Positions 1-6,719 of a stretch of DNA of 8,272 nucleotides are shown in pieces; position 1 is the stretch's first letter, and every line of letters starts with the position of its first letter. Position numbers and translations under genes: made by a program. Location of the stretch: the NCBI GenBank assembly GCA_023378805.1, contig JAMCSQ010000033.1, positions 1-8,272 on the forward strand, given 5' to 3'. The DNA is from Candidatus Parvarchaeota archaeon. GTDB lineage: Archaea; Nanobdellota; Nanobdellia; Parvarchaeales; Parvarchaeaceae. The notes beneath the pieces were generated by a model. That model was not told the DNA's origin, did no database searches, and saw only the letters and a program-made list of their open reading frames with translations.

Positions 1-512
1 GGTATTTTTGATGAAAGTATCCCCGGGCCATTGTCCATTATTTTTATAAGGAATATTGGAGCATTCTTCTTTAATCTCAGCTGCTTGCCATTCATAAGTA
101 CTAAAAGCTTGTCGTTGTTTTCTGATATATCAAACGTTACATCATCGAATGAAACGGATAGTTTGCCGGCTCTTATCTGCTTTGACTCACTTTTTCCCTT
201 GAAAAGAACAGTGAACTCATTTTTCCTCACTATCAGCTGTCCTACGTTCTGCTTTTCATCAAGCAGTTGATAATTGTCACTCAATGCCTTTACATCTATA
301 TTTATTTCTGGCAAAGTTACCTTTTCCTTATTCTTTTCCTGCATGTGTCCAAGTTCCTCACACGCATCCAGAGAATTATCCACGGCCTCCTTTACGCACG
401 TAAGCAACGCCTTTTGTTTATTATCAAAACCCAAAAGATGCCTGTTCTTTTCAAAGAACTCTGTAACACTTATTGCTCTTTGTCCCTTTGCAAGTTCTTC
501 AGCGATTTCCAT
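1..512 (-). CDS. top6B: DNA topoisomerase VI subunit B, N-terminal part (cut by window edge)
   Basis: This is the ATPase subunit of the type IIB topoisomerase, which with subunit A passes one DNA duplex through another to relax supercoils and unlink DNA. Only the first 170 residues are in the window. The start shows the family signature around residues 15-35 (SVTEFFEKNRHLLGFDN), the GHKL N-box at 42-52 (E42, N46, D49 in KEAVDNSLDACEE) and the G1 box DNGPGI at 160-165. Normally these two boxes are about 35 residues apart; here they are about 114 apart, which implies an insertion of roughly 80 residues (about 78-150) rich in beta-type sequence. I chose the ATG at 512 because GAGGTG lies just upstream and because the family N-terminus follows at once. 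The start overlaps the end of the KH gene by 14 bases, which suggests translational coupling. Identification is firm. The effect of the insertion is unknown. Confidence 0.93.
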   Translation of the reverse strand, partial: MEIAEELAKGQRAISVTEFFEKNRHLLGFDNKQKALLTCVKEAVDNSLDACEELGHMQEKNKEKVTLPEINIDVKALSDNYQLLDEKQNVGQLIVRKNEFTVLFKGKSESKQIRAGKLSVSFDDVTFDISENNDKLLVLMNGKQLRLKKNAPIFLIKIMDNGPGILSSKI

Positions 513-1014
513 TCAAATACACCTCTACTTTCCTTTTATTTATCATTGAAAACACATTATCATGTTTTGCGCCGTTTAAAATCATTTCTATTGCAGACTG
601 TGCAATAGATATATCCTGTATCTGCCCGATAATACTTATAGTTTTCCCATAAACGTTTATGTAACATGAGGTTTCCTTCATTAATCTCTGCTTTATAATT
701 CCTCTTGTACCTATTACTCTCCCTTTCAGCTGCATCGCTCTTTTCTCAGAATTACTGTAATCTCTTAGACTTATTACAACAAGATCATAGTCATCATCTA
801 ACAATAGAGATGAAATTGCCGCGTCGAATCCTCTGTTAAAGGCATTTATTACATTTTTAGCCGACAAAACCTCAAGAGCGCTTTTTCCACTGATATAAGC
901 GGTGTTCCCGTCTACTTCGAATGTAACACCGTGCTGTTTTATCTTTTCCAGTAGTTTTTTTTGCCTTACTATTTCTTTTGCCTTTTTCCCATTCATCAAT
1001 ACTTCGTCTTCCAT
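499..1014 (-). CDS. Dim2/Pno1-like KH-domain RNA-binding protein
   Basis: This is the archaeal homologue of eukaryotic Pno1/Dim2, a KH protein that binds the 3' end of small-subunit rRNA during ribosome assembly. The 171-residue protein has a good second KH domain (about 75-147) with GXXG at 102-105 (GTRG) and the family block around 117-128 (CYINVYGKTISI). The linker at about 45-63 (ALEVLSAKNVINAFNRGF) also matches the family. The first KH domain is reduced: the usual first strand and GXXG are absent, and the protein begins near NGKKAKEI. The ATG at 1014 is preferred over an in-frame ATG inside the Elp3 gene because AAAGGAG lies 5 bases upstream and the start overlaps the Elp3 stop as TAATG. 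Its position before Top6B is a typical euryarchaeal arrangement, where a RIO1 kinase gene commonly precedes it; here Elp3 does. Confidence 0.88.
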   Translation of the reverse strand: MEDEVLMNGKKAKEIVRQKKLLEKIKQHGVTFEVDGNTAYISGKSALEVLSAKNVINAFNRGFDAAISSLLLDDDYDLVVISLRDYSNSEKRAMQLKGRVIGTRGIIKQRLMKETSCYINVYGKTISIIGQIQDISIAQSAIEMILNGAKHDNVFSMINKRKVEVYLNGNR

Positions 1015-2591
1015 TAAAGCTCCTTTGACATGTACCACTTATATCTGTTATACCCAAGATTTCTGTAATACTCGCGTACTCCTACACCGGATATAACATT
1101 TATCTTATTTATTGAATATTCCTCTTTTGTTATCCTTTCAGCTTCAGAAAGCAGTTCTCTGCCAAATCCCCTGTGCTGAAATGCCTTATTATTGCTAGCG
1201 TTTATATTTAAATGTTCACCGTAAACATGCAATTCCCTTACGAATGATTCATTTGAATTATCAGGTATCCTTAACCTCAAAAATGCAATGATTGCATTGT
1301 TGTTATAATCATCAACACTTAGAAAAACTTCATCTCCATTTACCGACCTGTAATTTTCCCTGTTTAATTTTATTTTCATAGGCTTTGAAATTTTTACGTG
1401 ACCTATCTCCCTGCTTCTTATATCATTTGCCTTTTTCCCCATTTCAGTTATCTTCATATCAATAAGCTGCCTTAGATTTGTTACTTTTATTCCGTTTTCT
1501 ATGAACATTGAGGGAATATCCCTTTCAATCCTCATTATTCTAAGCCATTTGGGTGCGTTTATCTCAGCTTCTGCTATTAAATCAACTACTTGATTAACGG
1601 GATAAGGTTTATAATTTCCTCTTTTCCACATTTCATATAGGCCGGTTCCGCGGATAACTAATGTAGGGTATATCTTTATGGCATCCGGTTTAAAATCCTC
1701 ATTTTCGTATATCTGCTTTATTGTTTCCTTGTCTTTGTCTTTGTCTGAAAATGGAAGATTAAGCATTATGTGATAATCAACTTTGTATCCATAATTTTTC
1801 AGCCTTCTGCTTGCATCAATGACATCTGCTATTTTATGCCCTCTGTTGTTTCTCAGCAGCACTTCGTCATAAATGCTTTGAACACCCATCTCAATTCTTG
1901 TTATGCCGAAATCCAACATCCTCTCTATGTCTTCGTTTGAACATCTTTCCGGCTTTGTCTCTGCAGCAAACGCGACACACCTTATTCTTGCGGTCTCATT
2001 AACCCGCTTCTGAGCTTCAATATCACCCTCTATCTTTTCGCCATAAAACTCGTTCATTGACTTGTAAACATTTGTAACATAATCCTTTACATAATCCTTT
2101 GGTAAAGTTGTAAATGTTCCACCTATAACTATAATTTCTATTTTCTGGGGGTTATAACCCATAAAAAGGTAATGCTTCAATCTTGCAGTTACCTGTTTGT
2201 AAGGATCATAAGCATTCATCAATGCCCTCCTGGCAGCAGGCTCAAAGCCAGTGTAACTCTGCGGTGTATTGAACTTTGTGCCCCCCGGACAGAATATACA
2301 TGTACCATGCGGGCAATCATATGGCTTTGTCATTATAGCAACTACATTTACTCCTGATAGCACTCTTATGGGCTTTGAAACCATAATGCTCGCGTATTTT
2401 TCCCGTTCACCCTGTGAAAAATAACTTAGTATCTCACCGTTCTTTGGTATGTTACCCATGCCTATCTGCCTGCATACTTGTCTTTTTATAGCGAGAAGCT
2501 CTTTTCTGTTTTTTACCCTACCTTCCTCTATCTCTTTTTTGAATAGAGGCATAAAACTGGATAAACTTTCCTGTTTATTGTAATAATCCAT
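1014..2591 (-). CDS. elp3: Elp3, tRNA uridine(34) acetyltransferase/radical SAM enzyme
   Basis: Elp3 uses S-adenosylmethionine and acetyl-CoA to place a carboxymethyl group on C5 of wobble uridine 34 in tRNA. The 525-residue length is normal for archaeal Elp3. The radical SAM domain occupies about 75-370, with the iron-sulphur motif C93-PHGT-C98-IF-C101, a GGTF motif at 157-160 and EMGVQS at 234-239. The GNAT acetyltransferase domain covers about 405-525, with the acetyl-CoA loop QHRGFGREL at 472-480 and the YYRNLGY helix at 508-514. The linker before the GNAT domain reads DIRSREIG at 390-397, lacking the cysteines I recall in many archaeal relatives. The ATG at 2591 is supported by a TATA-like box about 31 bases upstream, which gives a nearly leaderless mRNA. 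It is the first gene of the operon with the KH protein and Top6B. Identification is very secure. Confidence 0.97.
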   Translation of the reverse strand: MDYYNKQESLSSFMPLFKKEIEEGRVKNRKELLAIKRQVCRQIGMGNIPKNGEILSYFSQGEREKYASIMVSKPIRVLSGVNVVAIMTKPYDCPHGTCIFCPGGTKFNTPQSYTGFEPAARRALMNAYDPYKQVTARLKHYLFMGYNPQKIEIIVIGGTFTTLPKDYVKDYVTNVYKSMNEFYGEKIEGDIEAQKRVNETARIRCVAFAAETKPERCSNEDIERMLDFGITRIEMGVQSIYDEVLLRNNRGHKIADVIDASRRLKNYGYKVDYHIMLNLPFSDKDKDKETIKQIYENEDFKPDAIKIYPTLVIRGTGLYEMWKRGNYKPYPVNQVVDLIAEAEINAPKWLRIMRIERDIPSMFIENGIKVTNLRQLIDMKITEMGKKANDIRSREIGHVKISKPMKIKLNRENYRSVNGDEVFLSVDDYNNNAIIAFLRLRIPDNSNESFVRELHVYGEHLNINASNNKAFQHRGFGRELLSEAERITKEEYSINKINVISGVGVREYYRNLGYNRYKWYMSKEL

Positions 2592-2602
2592 ATGCTTTAT
2601 AA

Positions 2603-2612
2603 TTTATAAAAG
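2603..2612 (+). promoter_or_regulatory. TATA box for the surface-protein gene, leaderless start
   Basis: The sequence TTTATAAAAG is centred about 28 bases before the ATG at 2635, the spacing expected for a leaderless archaeal transcript. No Shine-Dalgarno sequence precedes that ATG, which agrees with a leaderless message. A second AT-rich stretch at 2619-2630 is too close to the start to act as the TATA box for this gene. Confidence 0.5.
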
Positions 2613-2617
2613 CTGAA

Positions 2618-2625
2618 CATATAAA
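2618..2625 (-). promoter_or_regulatory. TATA box for the Elp3 operon
   Basis: Read on the minus strand this is TTTATATG, centred about 31 bases before the Elp3 ATG at 2591. Archaeal TATA boxes are centred about 26-27 bases before the transcription start, so transcription would begin within about 5 bases of the start codon. The site lies in a 43-base divergent gap next to the TATA box of the plus-strand gene. Inferred from sequence and spacing only. Confidence 0.5.
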
Positions 2626-2634
2626 TTATAATAT

Positions 2635-3966
2635 ATGAATAAGAAAGCGCAGATGATAACTATATTTTTTTCTTTATTCCTAATACTTGCAATTATAACA
2701 ATACTTGGAATAGAATCTGTAAACCTTAATACAAATGAAAACGTAAATTCGCTGATACAGGAATATAATCTGCCAAAACTGCAGTATTATTTTTTCCTTT
2801 ATGCCCTTTCAAATGTTAATTCACTAACAATATCAAATGGCACATACAATATAATTTATTCCACCTTACAAAATGTATACTTAAATGAATTACAAAATGT
2901 CAACGTTTCCGCAGTATTATTAAATACATCAAATGTCGTAATACAACTACCACAAAAACCAGAAAACCTTGTAAGTTATGTACCTATAACCTTATTTAAT
3001 CTCCAAAACCAGGCTACTCCATCACCATTCCAGCAAATGATAAACATAACTTCGGTAGACAACGGCTGGCAGCTTATATCAACAGATAATTTTGGTCAAA
3101 ATGTAGAGTTTTTCTACAGCAACGGAACGGTAATACCAAGCTGGCTGGAAAATTATACCAGTAGCAGTGCAATATGGTGGCTTAAGTTAGGCAGTATACC
3201 TGCAAGTTCATCTTTTACAGTTTATATGGGCTTAGCTTCTAAGTCTGCAAACCTGTTTAACAACACTAACGATGGGGAATCCTCTCAGCTTTCACCAGTA
3301 CGGGGTGAGTATAACGATATAGCCGATGTAATGAATCAAGGTTTGTTGTACCAGTTCTATCAATTGAACGGTGGAGGCATGCAGTCTCAGACAAGCGTTT
3401 ATCAAGCACAACTAACTCCAAATTCAGTTTTCTCTTACGGTAGCTTGACAGCGACGGCTGGTCCTACCTTATACCAATCTGGATCATTAGGTAACGAACA
3501 GGATGTTGATGGAACTAATCAGCCAAATGTCATAATAGATTATCAGTACGATTATTCAGGAGGAAGCGCCTTTCCAAATCCACCGATAAGTAATCCACAG
3601 TATGTAATAATGAAGGCAATAGGTTTTGTAGTAGTTAACTCTCAAACAACAATATACGGTTTAACGGATGATGGAATGGGAATTGGTTATTCTAATAGCG
3701 GTGGAGCATTGATACCATGGCTTGGAGGATCATCGACTTCCAATAATCCAAATAATATAATCAATGCGTGGGTAGGGGAAGGCGCAACACAATACGGCGG
3801 TACAATTACAACAGACGGCACTTACAGGATAGAAATAGACTACACAAATCAAGGCGGACCAGGTGAAGATGCTGTCTGGTCAAATGCGCCAGTAGATTAC
3901 TACTCTCCCTCCCAGCCTCCAAATGGAGTAATGCCCTCAGTAGGTTTTGGCAGTGATCTTCCATAG
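2635..3966 (+). CDS. Membrane-anchored secreted protein with DUF2341-like and PA14-like parts
   Basis: This 443-residue protein is probably displayed on the cell surface; its ligand or role is unknown. Residues 1-6 (MNKKAQ) followed by a hydrophobic helix at about 7-28 resemble an archaeal class III (pilin-like) signal, with possible cleavage after KKA, or a simple N-terminal anchor. A helical stretch at about 38-60 follows. Residues 114-245 (from YVPITLFNLQ, through NVEFFYSNGTVIPSWLE and IWWLKLGSIPASSSFTVYMG) match the DUF2341 pattern known from archaeal surface proteins. Residues about 320-415 (YGLTDDGMGIGYSN, then GGTITTDGTYRIEIDYTNQGG) resemble a PA14/fibro-slime carbohydrate-binding fold. 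N-glycosylation sequons occur at N68, N97, N137, N163, N173 and N209. It is rich in Asn, Ser, Thr and Gln and poor in Lys, as expected for an extracellular protein. No C-terminal anchor is visible. It stands alone, convergent with FtsY across a 63-base gap that shows no clear terminator. Confidence 0.8.
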   Translation: MNKKAQMITIFFSLFLILAIITILGIESVNLNTNENVNSLIQEYNLPKLQYYFFLYALSNVNSLTISNGTYNIIYSTLQNVYLNELQNVNVSAVLLNTSNVVIQLPQKPENLVSYVPITLFNLQNQATPSPFQQMINITSVDNGWQLISTDNFGQNVEFFYSNGTVIPSWLENYTSSSAIWWLKLGSIPASSSFTVYMGLASKSANLFNNTNDGESSQLSPVRGEYNDIADVMNQGLLYQFYQLNGGGMQSQTSVYQAQLTPNSVFSYGSLTATAGPTLYQSGSLGNEQDVDGTNQPNVIIDYQYDYSGGSAFPNPPISNPQYVIMKAIGFVVVNSQTTIYGLTDDGMGIGYSNSGGALIPWLGGSSTSNNPNNIINAWVGEGATQYGGTITTDGTYRIEIDYTNQGGPGEDAVWSNAPVDYYSPSQPPNGVMPSVGFGSDLP

Positions 3967-4029
3967 TGAGTGCACTTTATTTGTAGGTCTTTGAAATATT
4001 ATTAAATTTGAGGCTGTTTTAGATTTCTC

Positions 4030-5163
4030 CTACTCACTTAAAATAAAACTTGCTGTTTTTTCCCTGTTAAACGGTATTAAATCGTCATAACCTTGTCCCG
4101 TCCCTAAAAATAATATAGGTTTTTTAGTAACATATGATATTGAAAGAACTGCTCCTCCTTTCTTGTCAACGTCTGCCTTTGAAAGGATATTTGCGTCTAT
4201 TCCTATTTCCTTATTAAAAACTTCAGCCTGTTTTACAACGTCATTTCCTGTCAAGGCATCGCCAACGAATATAGTAAGATCCGGTTTGCTCACTCTTTTT
4301 ACCTTCTTTAATTCCTCAATTAAATTCTTGTTTATGTCGCTTCTTCCCGCAGTATCAATCAATACAACATCTTCTTTTGCGGAAACTGCATGCTTTACTG
4401 CATCAAATGCAACCGCTGCAGGATCAGCTCCATAGGTATGCTTTATTATAGGAACGTTCAATCTTTTTGCATGTATCTCAATCTGCTCTATTGATGCTGC
4501 ACGGAAAGTATCACCTGCCGCAATAACCGGTTTCAAATCATTTAAAAGTAAAAATTTGCACAGCTTTGCTATCGTTGTAGTCTTTCCTGCGCCGTTCACG
4601 CCTATTATCAATATTATAAACGGTTTTTTGCTCTTAATATCAGAAATAAATTTTTCTTTATCGTACGCAATTAAAACGCCGGCAATGCTCTCTTTTATTG
4701 CATTTTCCAGATATTTTTTATTTCCGAACACTGAAATGCCCTGACCTACCAGTCTGTTTTTCAGTTCCTTTTCTATGCCTTCAAGTACAGACAATGCAAC
4801 ATTATTTTCCAGAAGAACCGACTTTATTTCTGAATAGATCATTTCAACGTCTTCTTCTGTTATTGTATGAGAAAGAATCGATTTCTTTTTTACAGGACTT
4901 TTCTGCTGCTTTTCCTCAGTTTTATTTTCTGCCTTTTCAACATCCTTAAGTTTAGAAACTTCCTTTTTTATTTCCTTAATCTCTTCTTTTATTTCCTTTT
5001 TGTCTTCCGGCAGTATGTCCTTTTTAAGTTCTAAGTTATCCTGCTGCAATATATTTTCTTCCTTCTTCTCTTCTTCTAGAATTTCCTTTTCTTCTTCTTT
5101 TGAAATTTTTTTCTGTATAGAATTTAAGGAATCCTTTATTTTTTTCTTTATGAAGTCAAACAT
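4030..5163 (-). CDS. ftsY: FtsY, signal recognition particle receptor GTPase
   Basis: FtsY docks ribosome-nascent-chain-SRP complexes at the membrane; its GTPase pairs with that of SRP54. The 377-residue protein starts with a short basic amphipathic segment (1-20), followed by a highly charged Glu/Lys-rich A-domain to about 95, probably disordered or coiled. The N domain is at about 100-170 and the G domain at 180-377. Visible motifs are the P-loop GVNGAGKTT (188-196), DTFRAAS (218-224), DTAGR (270-274), the G4 motif SKAD (328-331) followed by VDKKGG, and GTGQGYDDLIPF (354-365). G4 is more often TKAD in archaea; serine is a mild change. It is the last gene of the operon, one base after the prefoldin stop, with no visible ribosome-binding site. 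Identification is very secure. Confidence 0.97.
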   Translation of the reverse strand: MFDFIKKKIKDSLNSIQKKISKEEEKEILEEEKKEENILQQDNLELKKDILPEDKKEIKEEIKEIKKEVSKLKDVEKAENKTEEKQQKSPVKKKSILSHTITEEDVEMIYSEIKSVLLENNVALSVLEGIEKELKNRLVGQGISVFGNKKYLENAIKESIAGVLIAYDKEKFISDIKSKKPFIILIIGVNGAGKTTTIAKLCKFLLLNDLKPVIAAGDTFRAASIEQIEIHAKRLNVPIIKHTYGADPAAVAFDAVKHAVSAKEDVVLIDTAGRSDINKNLIEELKKVKRVSKPDLTIFVGDALTGNDVVKQAEVFNKEIGIDANILSKADVDKKGGAVLSISYVTKKPILFLGTGQGYDDLIPFNREKTASFILSE

Positions 5164-5164
5164 A

Positions 5165-5587
5165 TTATCTTAATGAGTTTTGGTAGCTTTCGTAAAGCTT
5201 GTTTGCCTCGTCTTCGAGCTTTGTGCCTCTCTCCTGTAAAACCTGTATTGTCTGCGCTATTGAAGTTATATTTGCGCTTACCTCCTTAAAATCATTCTCC
5301 AGCTTTGACTTTAATTCCTTAAATGAAAATGATTTAAAGATGTTGCTGCCTATGCCTACGATTGCATCATTAAGTTCGTTTATCTTTCCTCTTATGAAGA
5401 TATCCTGCGCATAAGGTAACAAAACATTGCTGTTCTCTTTTAAGGAATTTAATCCATCTAATGCCCTTGCAATATTATCCTGTGTTATCTGTAAGTTATT
5501 AAGAACGTTTATGTAATTTTCAAGCTCCCTTCTTATATACTCGATTTCCATCAGCTGATTGCTCAGCTTTTCCTCGTCAATTTCCAT
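5165..5587 (-). CDS. pfdA: Prefoldin alpha subunit
   Basis: Prefoldin is a jellyfish-shaped hexamer of two alpha and four beta subunits that captures unfolded proteins and passes them to the thermosome. The 140-residue length fits an archaeal alpha subunit. Two long heptad-rich coiled-coil helices (about 4-50 and 90-138) flank a middle segment with NVLLPYAQDIFIRGKI (about 54-69), which matches the beta-hairpin region of alpha-type prefoldins and their family signature of a hydrophobic, proline-containing strand followed by a glycine-containing turn. The start codon directly abuts the L31e stop (TAA then ATG), with AGGG a few bases upstream. Neighbours match the conserved L39e-L31e-prefoldin-FtsY order. 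Sequence similarity outside the hairpin is weak, so the call depends partly on context. Confidence 0.9.
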   Translation of the reverse strand: MEIDEEKLSNQLMEIEYIRRELENYINVLNNLQITQDNIARALDGLNSLKENSNVLLPYAQDIFIRGKINELNDAIVGIGSNIFKSFSFKELKSKLENDFKEVSANITSIAQTIQVLQERGTKLEDEANKLYESYQNSLR

Positions 5588-5851
5588 TTACTGGCCCTGT
5601 TTTACAAGATTCACTGTGACTATCTTCTTATCGTCCTTAGAACACATTACTCTTATCTTTGTTTTAGGATCTTTCATCCCTCTACTGAATATTTCATTGT
5701 TGACATCCTGGCTTAATTTGACAGATTCTGCCTTCATGTGCCTTTTTATAAAGACTCTTAAATATTTTGAAGCTGCTGCTGCTCTTTTGTAAGGTGGAAC
5801 CTTTTCTATTCCCTTGCGCATATTTACCATCAGTATCTTTTGCTCTGCCAT
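5588..5851 (-). CDS. rpl31e: Large ribosomal subunit protein eL31 (L31e)
   Basis: eL31 is a 50S subunit protein found in archaea and eukaryotes, located near the polypeptide exit tunnel. The 87-residue protein has the expected family features: a basic region VPPYKRAAAASKYLRVFIKR (19-38), the VKLSQDVNNEIFSRGMK block (about 44-60) and C-terminal strands with KIRVMCSKDD and VTVNLV. Its length is normal for archaea. The ATG at 5851 lies one base after the L39e stop, with AGGT about 8 bases upstream in the end of the L39e gene. Confidence 0.96.
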   Translation of the reverse strand: MAEQKILMVNMRKGIEKVPPYKRAAAASKYLRVFIKRHMKAESVKLSQDVNNEIFSRGMKDPKTKIRVMCSKDDKKIVTVNLVKQGQ

Positions 5852-5852
5852 G

Positions 5853-5999
5853 TTATCTACCTACGTTCTTATTCATCCTAGATCTGTCCATCTTCCTTGT
5901 GCCATATTTTCTTATCTGCGCAAATACGGGTGGACGGCTAGTCTTTCTAGCATGCTTTATCAATGCTCTTTTTTTATTTGCTGATTTGTTCCTTGACAT
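5853..5999 (-). CDS. rpl39e: Large ribosomal subunit protein eL39 (L39e), divergent
   Basis: This 48-residue protein (23% Lys/Arg in the first 20 residues alone is exceeded) begins MSRNKSANKKRALIKHARKT and continues with SRPPVFAQIRKYGTRKM, ending NKNVGR. eL39 is a tiny, nearly unfolded basic protein lining the peptide exit tunnel, usually 50-51 residues. The N-terminal RNK..NKKRALIKHARK block and the R-P-P-V-F segment fit its usual K-L-A-KA-KQNRRVPAWV pattern, but the conserved C-terminal Trp-Arg-Arg is absent. The assignment therefore leans on position, since L39e directly precedes L31e in many archaea, as well as on size and charge. It lies two bases after the PDCD5-family stop and one base before L31e. 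Confidence 0.83.
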   Translation of the reverse strand: MSRNKSANKKRALIKHARKTSRPPVFAQIRKYGTRKMDRSRMNKNVGR

Positions 6000-6001
6000 A
6001 T

Positions 6002-6289
6002 TTATTTGCTCTCAAACTTTATCTTATGCTCCTTTTTTGGCTGCGTTATTGCCTGCAGCAATTCCTTTAATCTTTCATCATCGATAACTGATTTAAGTCT
6101 ACCTGTCAATGCCGACTGAATAAGCATGTTTTCAACTTCTTCTGCTAATTCGGGATGTGCATACCGTAAGTTTCCAAGTCTCTCTCTGGCATCTTTTGTG
6201 AGGAACTTTACAAGTACCTCCTGCTTCATCTGCTCCATCTTCTTTCTCTGCTCCAATTCTGATGGATCGTTTTTATTCTGATATTCCAT
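6002..6289 (-). CDS. PDCD5-family (TFAR19-like) DNA-binding protein
   Basis: Archaeal members of the PDCD5 family are small helical proteins that bind nucleic acid; they are conserved near S19e and L39e, and their cellular role is poorly known. The 95-residue form has a charged N-terminal helix (ELEQRKKMEQMKQEV), then the core signature FLTKDARERLGNLRYAHPEL (about 29-48), the helix VENMLIQSALTGRLKSVIDD and a basic tail. I chose the ATG at 6289, which overlaps the S19e stop by 17 bases, because family members start just before the ELE..RRRM helix. An in-frame ATG at 6316 would add nine residues and overlap S19e by 44 bases. Neither has a strong ribosome-binding site, so the start is uncertain while the family call is firm. 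Confidence 0.92.
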   Translation of the reverse strand: MEYQNKNDPSELEQRKKMEQMKQEVLVKFLTKDARERLGNLRYAHPELAEEVENMLIQSALTGRLKSVIDDERLKELLQAITQPKKEHKIKFESK

Positions 6290-6719
6290 ATTTTTTTGCT
6301 GTTTCCTTGGCTGCATTGTCTGTGAAGGCTATGCCTTTTGGGGTAAGAACCCTTCCAAAATGATTCTGAACCTTTACTTTTTTAATTAACTCTGCTTTTT
6401 CCAGTTCCTGCAGTATATGTCTTATTATCGCACCGCTTGCAGGCTTGAAATGCTTACCGCTGTATCTGTTCTTTTCCTTGTCTCCATAGATGTTTCTTAA
6501 GCGGTTTACTCCTATCGGTTTTTTATTAGTATACATCCTTCTCATTATGCTTGCTGCACGAAGATACCACCAGTTATCCTGTGACGGTATTCTATCTTTT
6601 GCCGAACCTGTTTTTACAAACATAGCCCAGTCAGGAGAAGGAGTTAACTTTTCTTCCTCAAGCTTCTTTGCGAGTTCATTCACCAATTCTATTTGATTTA
6701 CGTCGTATCCTCTTATCAT
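6273..6719 (-). CDS. rps19e: Small ribosomal subunit protein eS19 (S19e)
   Basis: eS19 is a 30S protein shared by archaea and eukaryotes, needed for assembly of the small-subunit head. The 148-residue protein shows the family start (YDVNQIELVNELAKKL), PDWAMFVKTG (29-38), the hallmark DNWWYLRAASIMRRMY (48-63), the GVNRLRNIYG block (70-79) and the winged-helix segment ASGAIIRHILQELEKAELI (about 94-112), followed by GRVLTPKG. Length is normal. The ATG at 6719 has AAAGG six bases upstream and overlaps the end of the Rpp21 gene by 44 bases, which implies tight coupling. Confidence 0.97.
   Translation of the reverse strand: MIRGYDVNQIELVNELAKKLEEEKLTPSPDWAMFVKTGSAKDRIPSQDNWWYLRAASIMRRMYTNKKPIGVNRLRNIYGDKEKNRYSGKHFKPASGAIIRHILQELEKAELIKKVKVQNHFGRVLTPKGIAFTDNAAKETAKKYGISE

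Noticed and set aside
150..280. Intein in Top6B
   Set aside because: The extra stretch is only about 80 residues and lacks the Cys/Ser start and His-Asn end with a following Cys/Ser/Thr that an intein needs.
267..608. Plus-strand open frame of 113 codons
   Set aside because: It lies opposite Top6B and the KH gene, both firmly identified; its translation is low-complexity Phe/Leu/Ser typical of the antisense of Lys/Glu-rich genes.
4556..4949. Plus-strand open frames opposite FtsY
   Set aside because: FtsY has all its GTPase motifs on the other strand; these are shadows of its Lys/Glu-rich coding.
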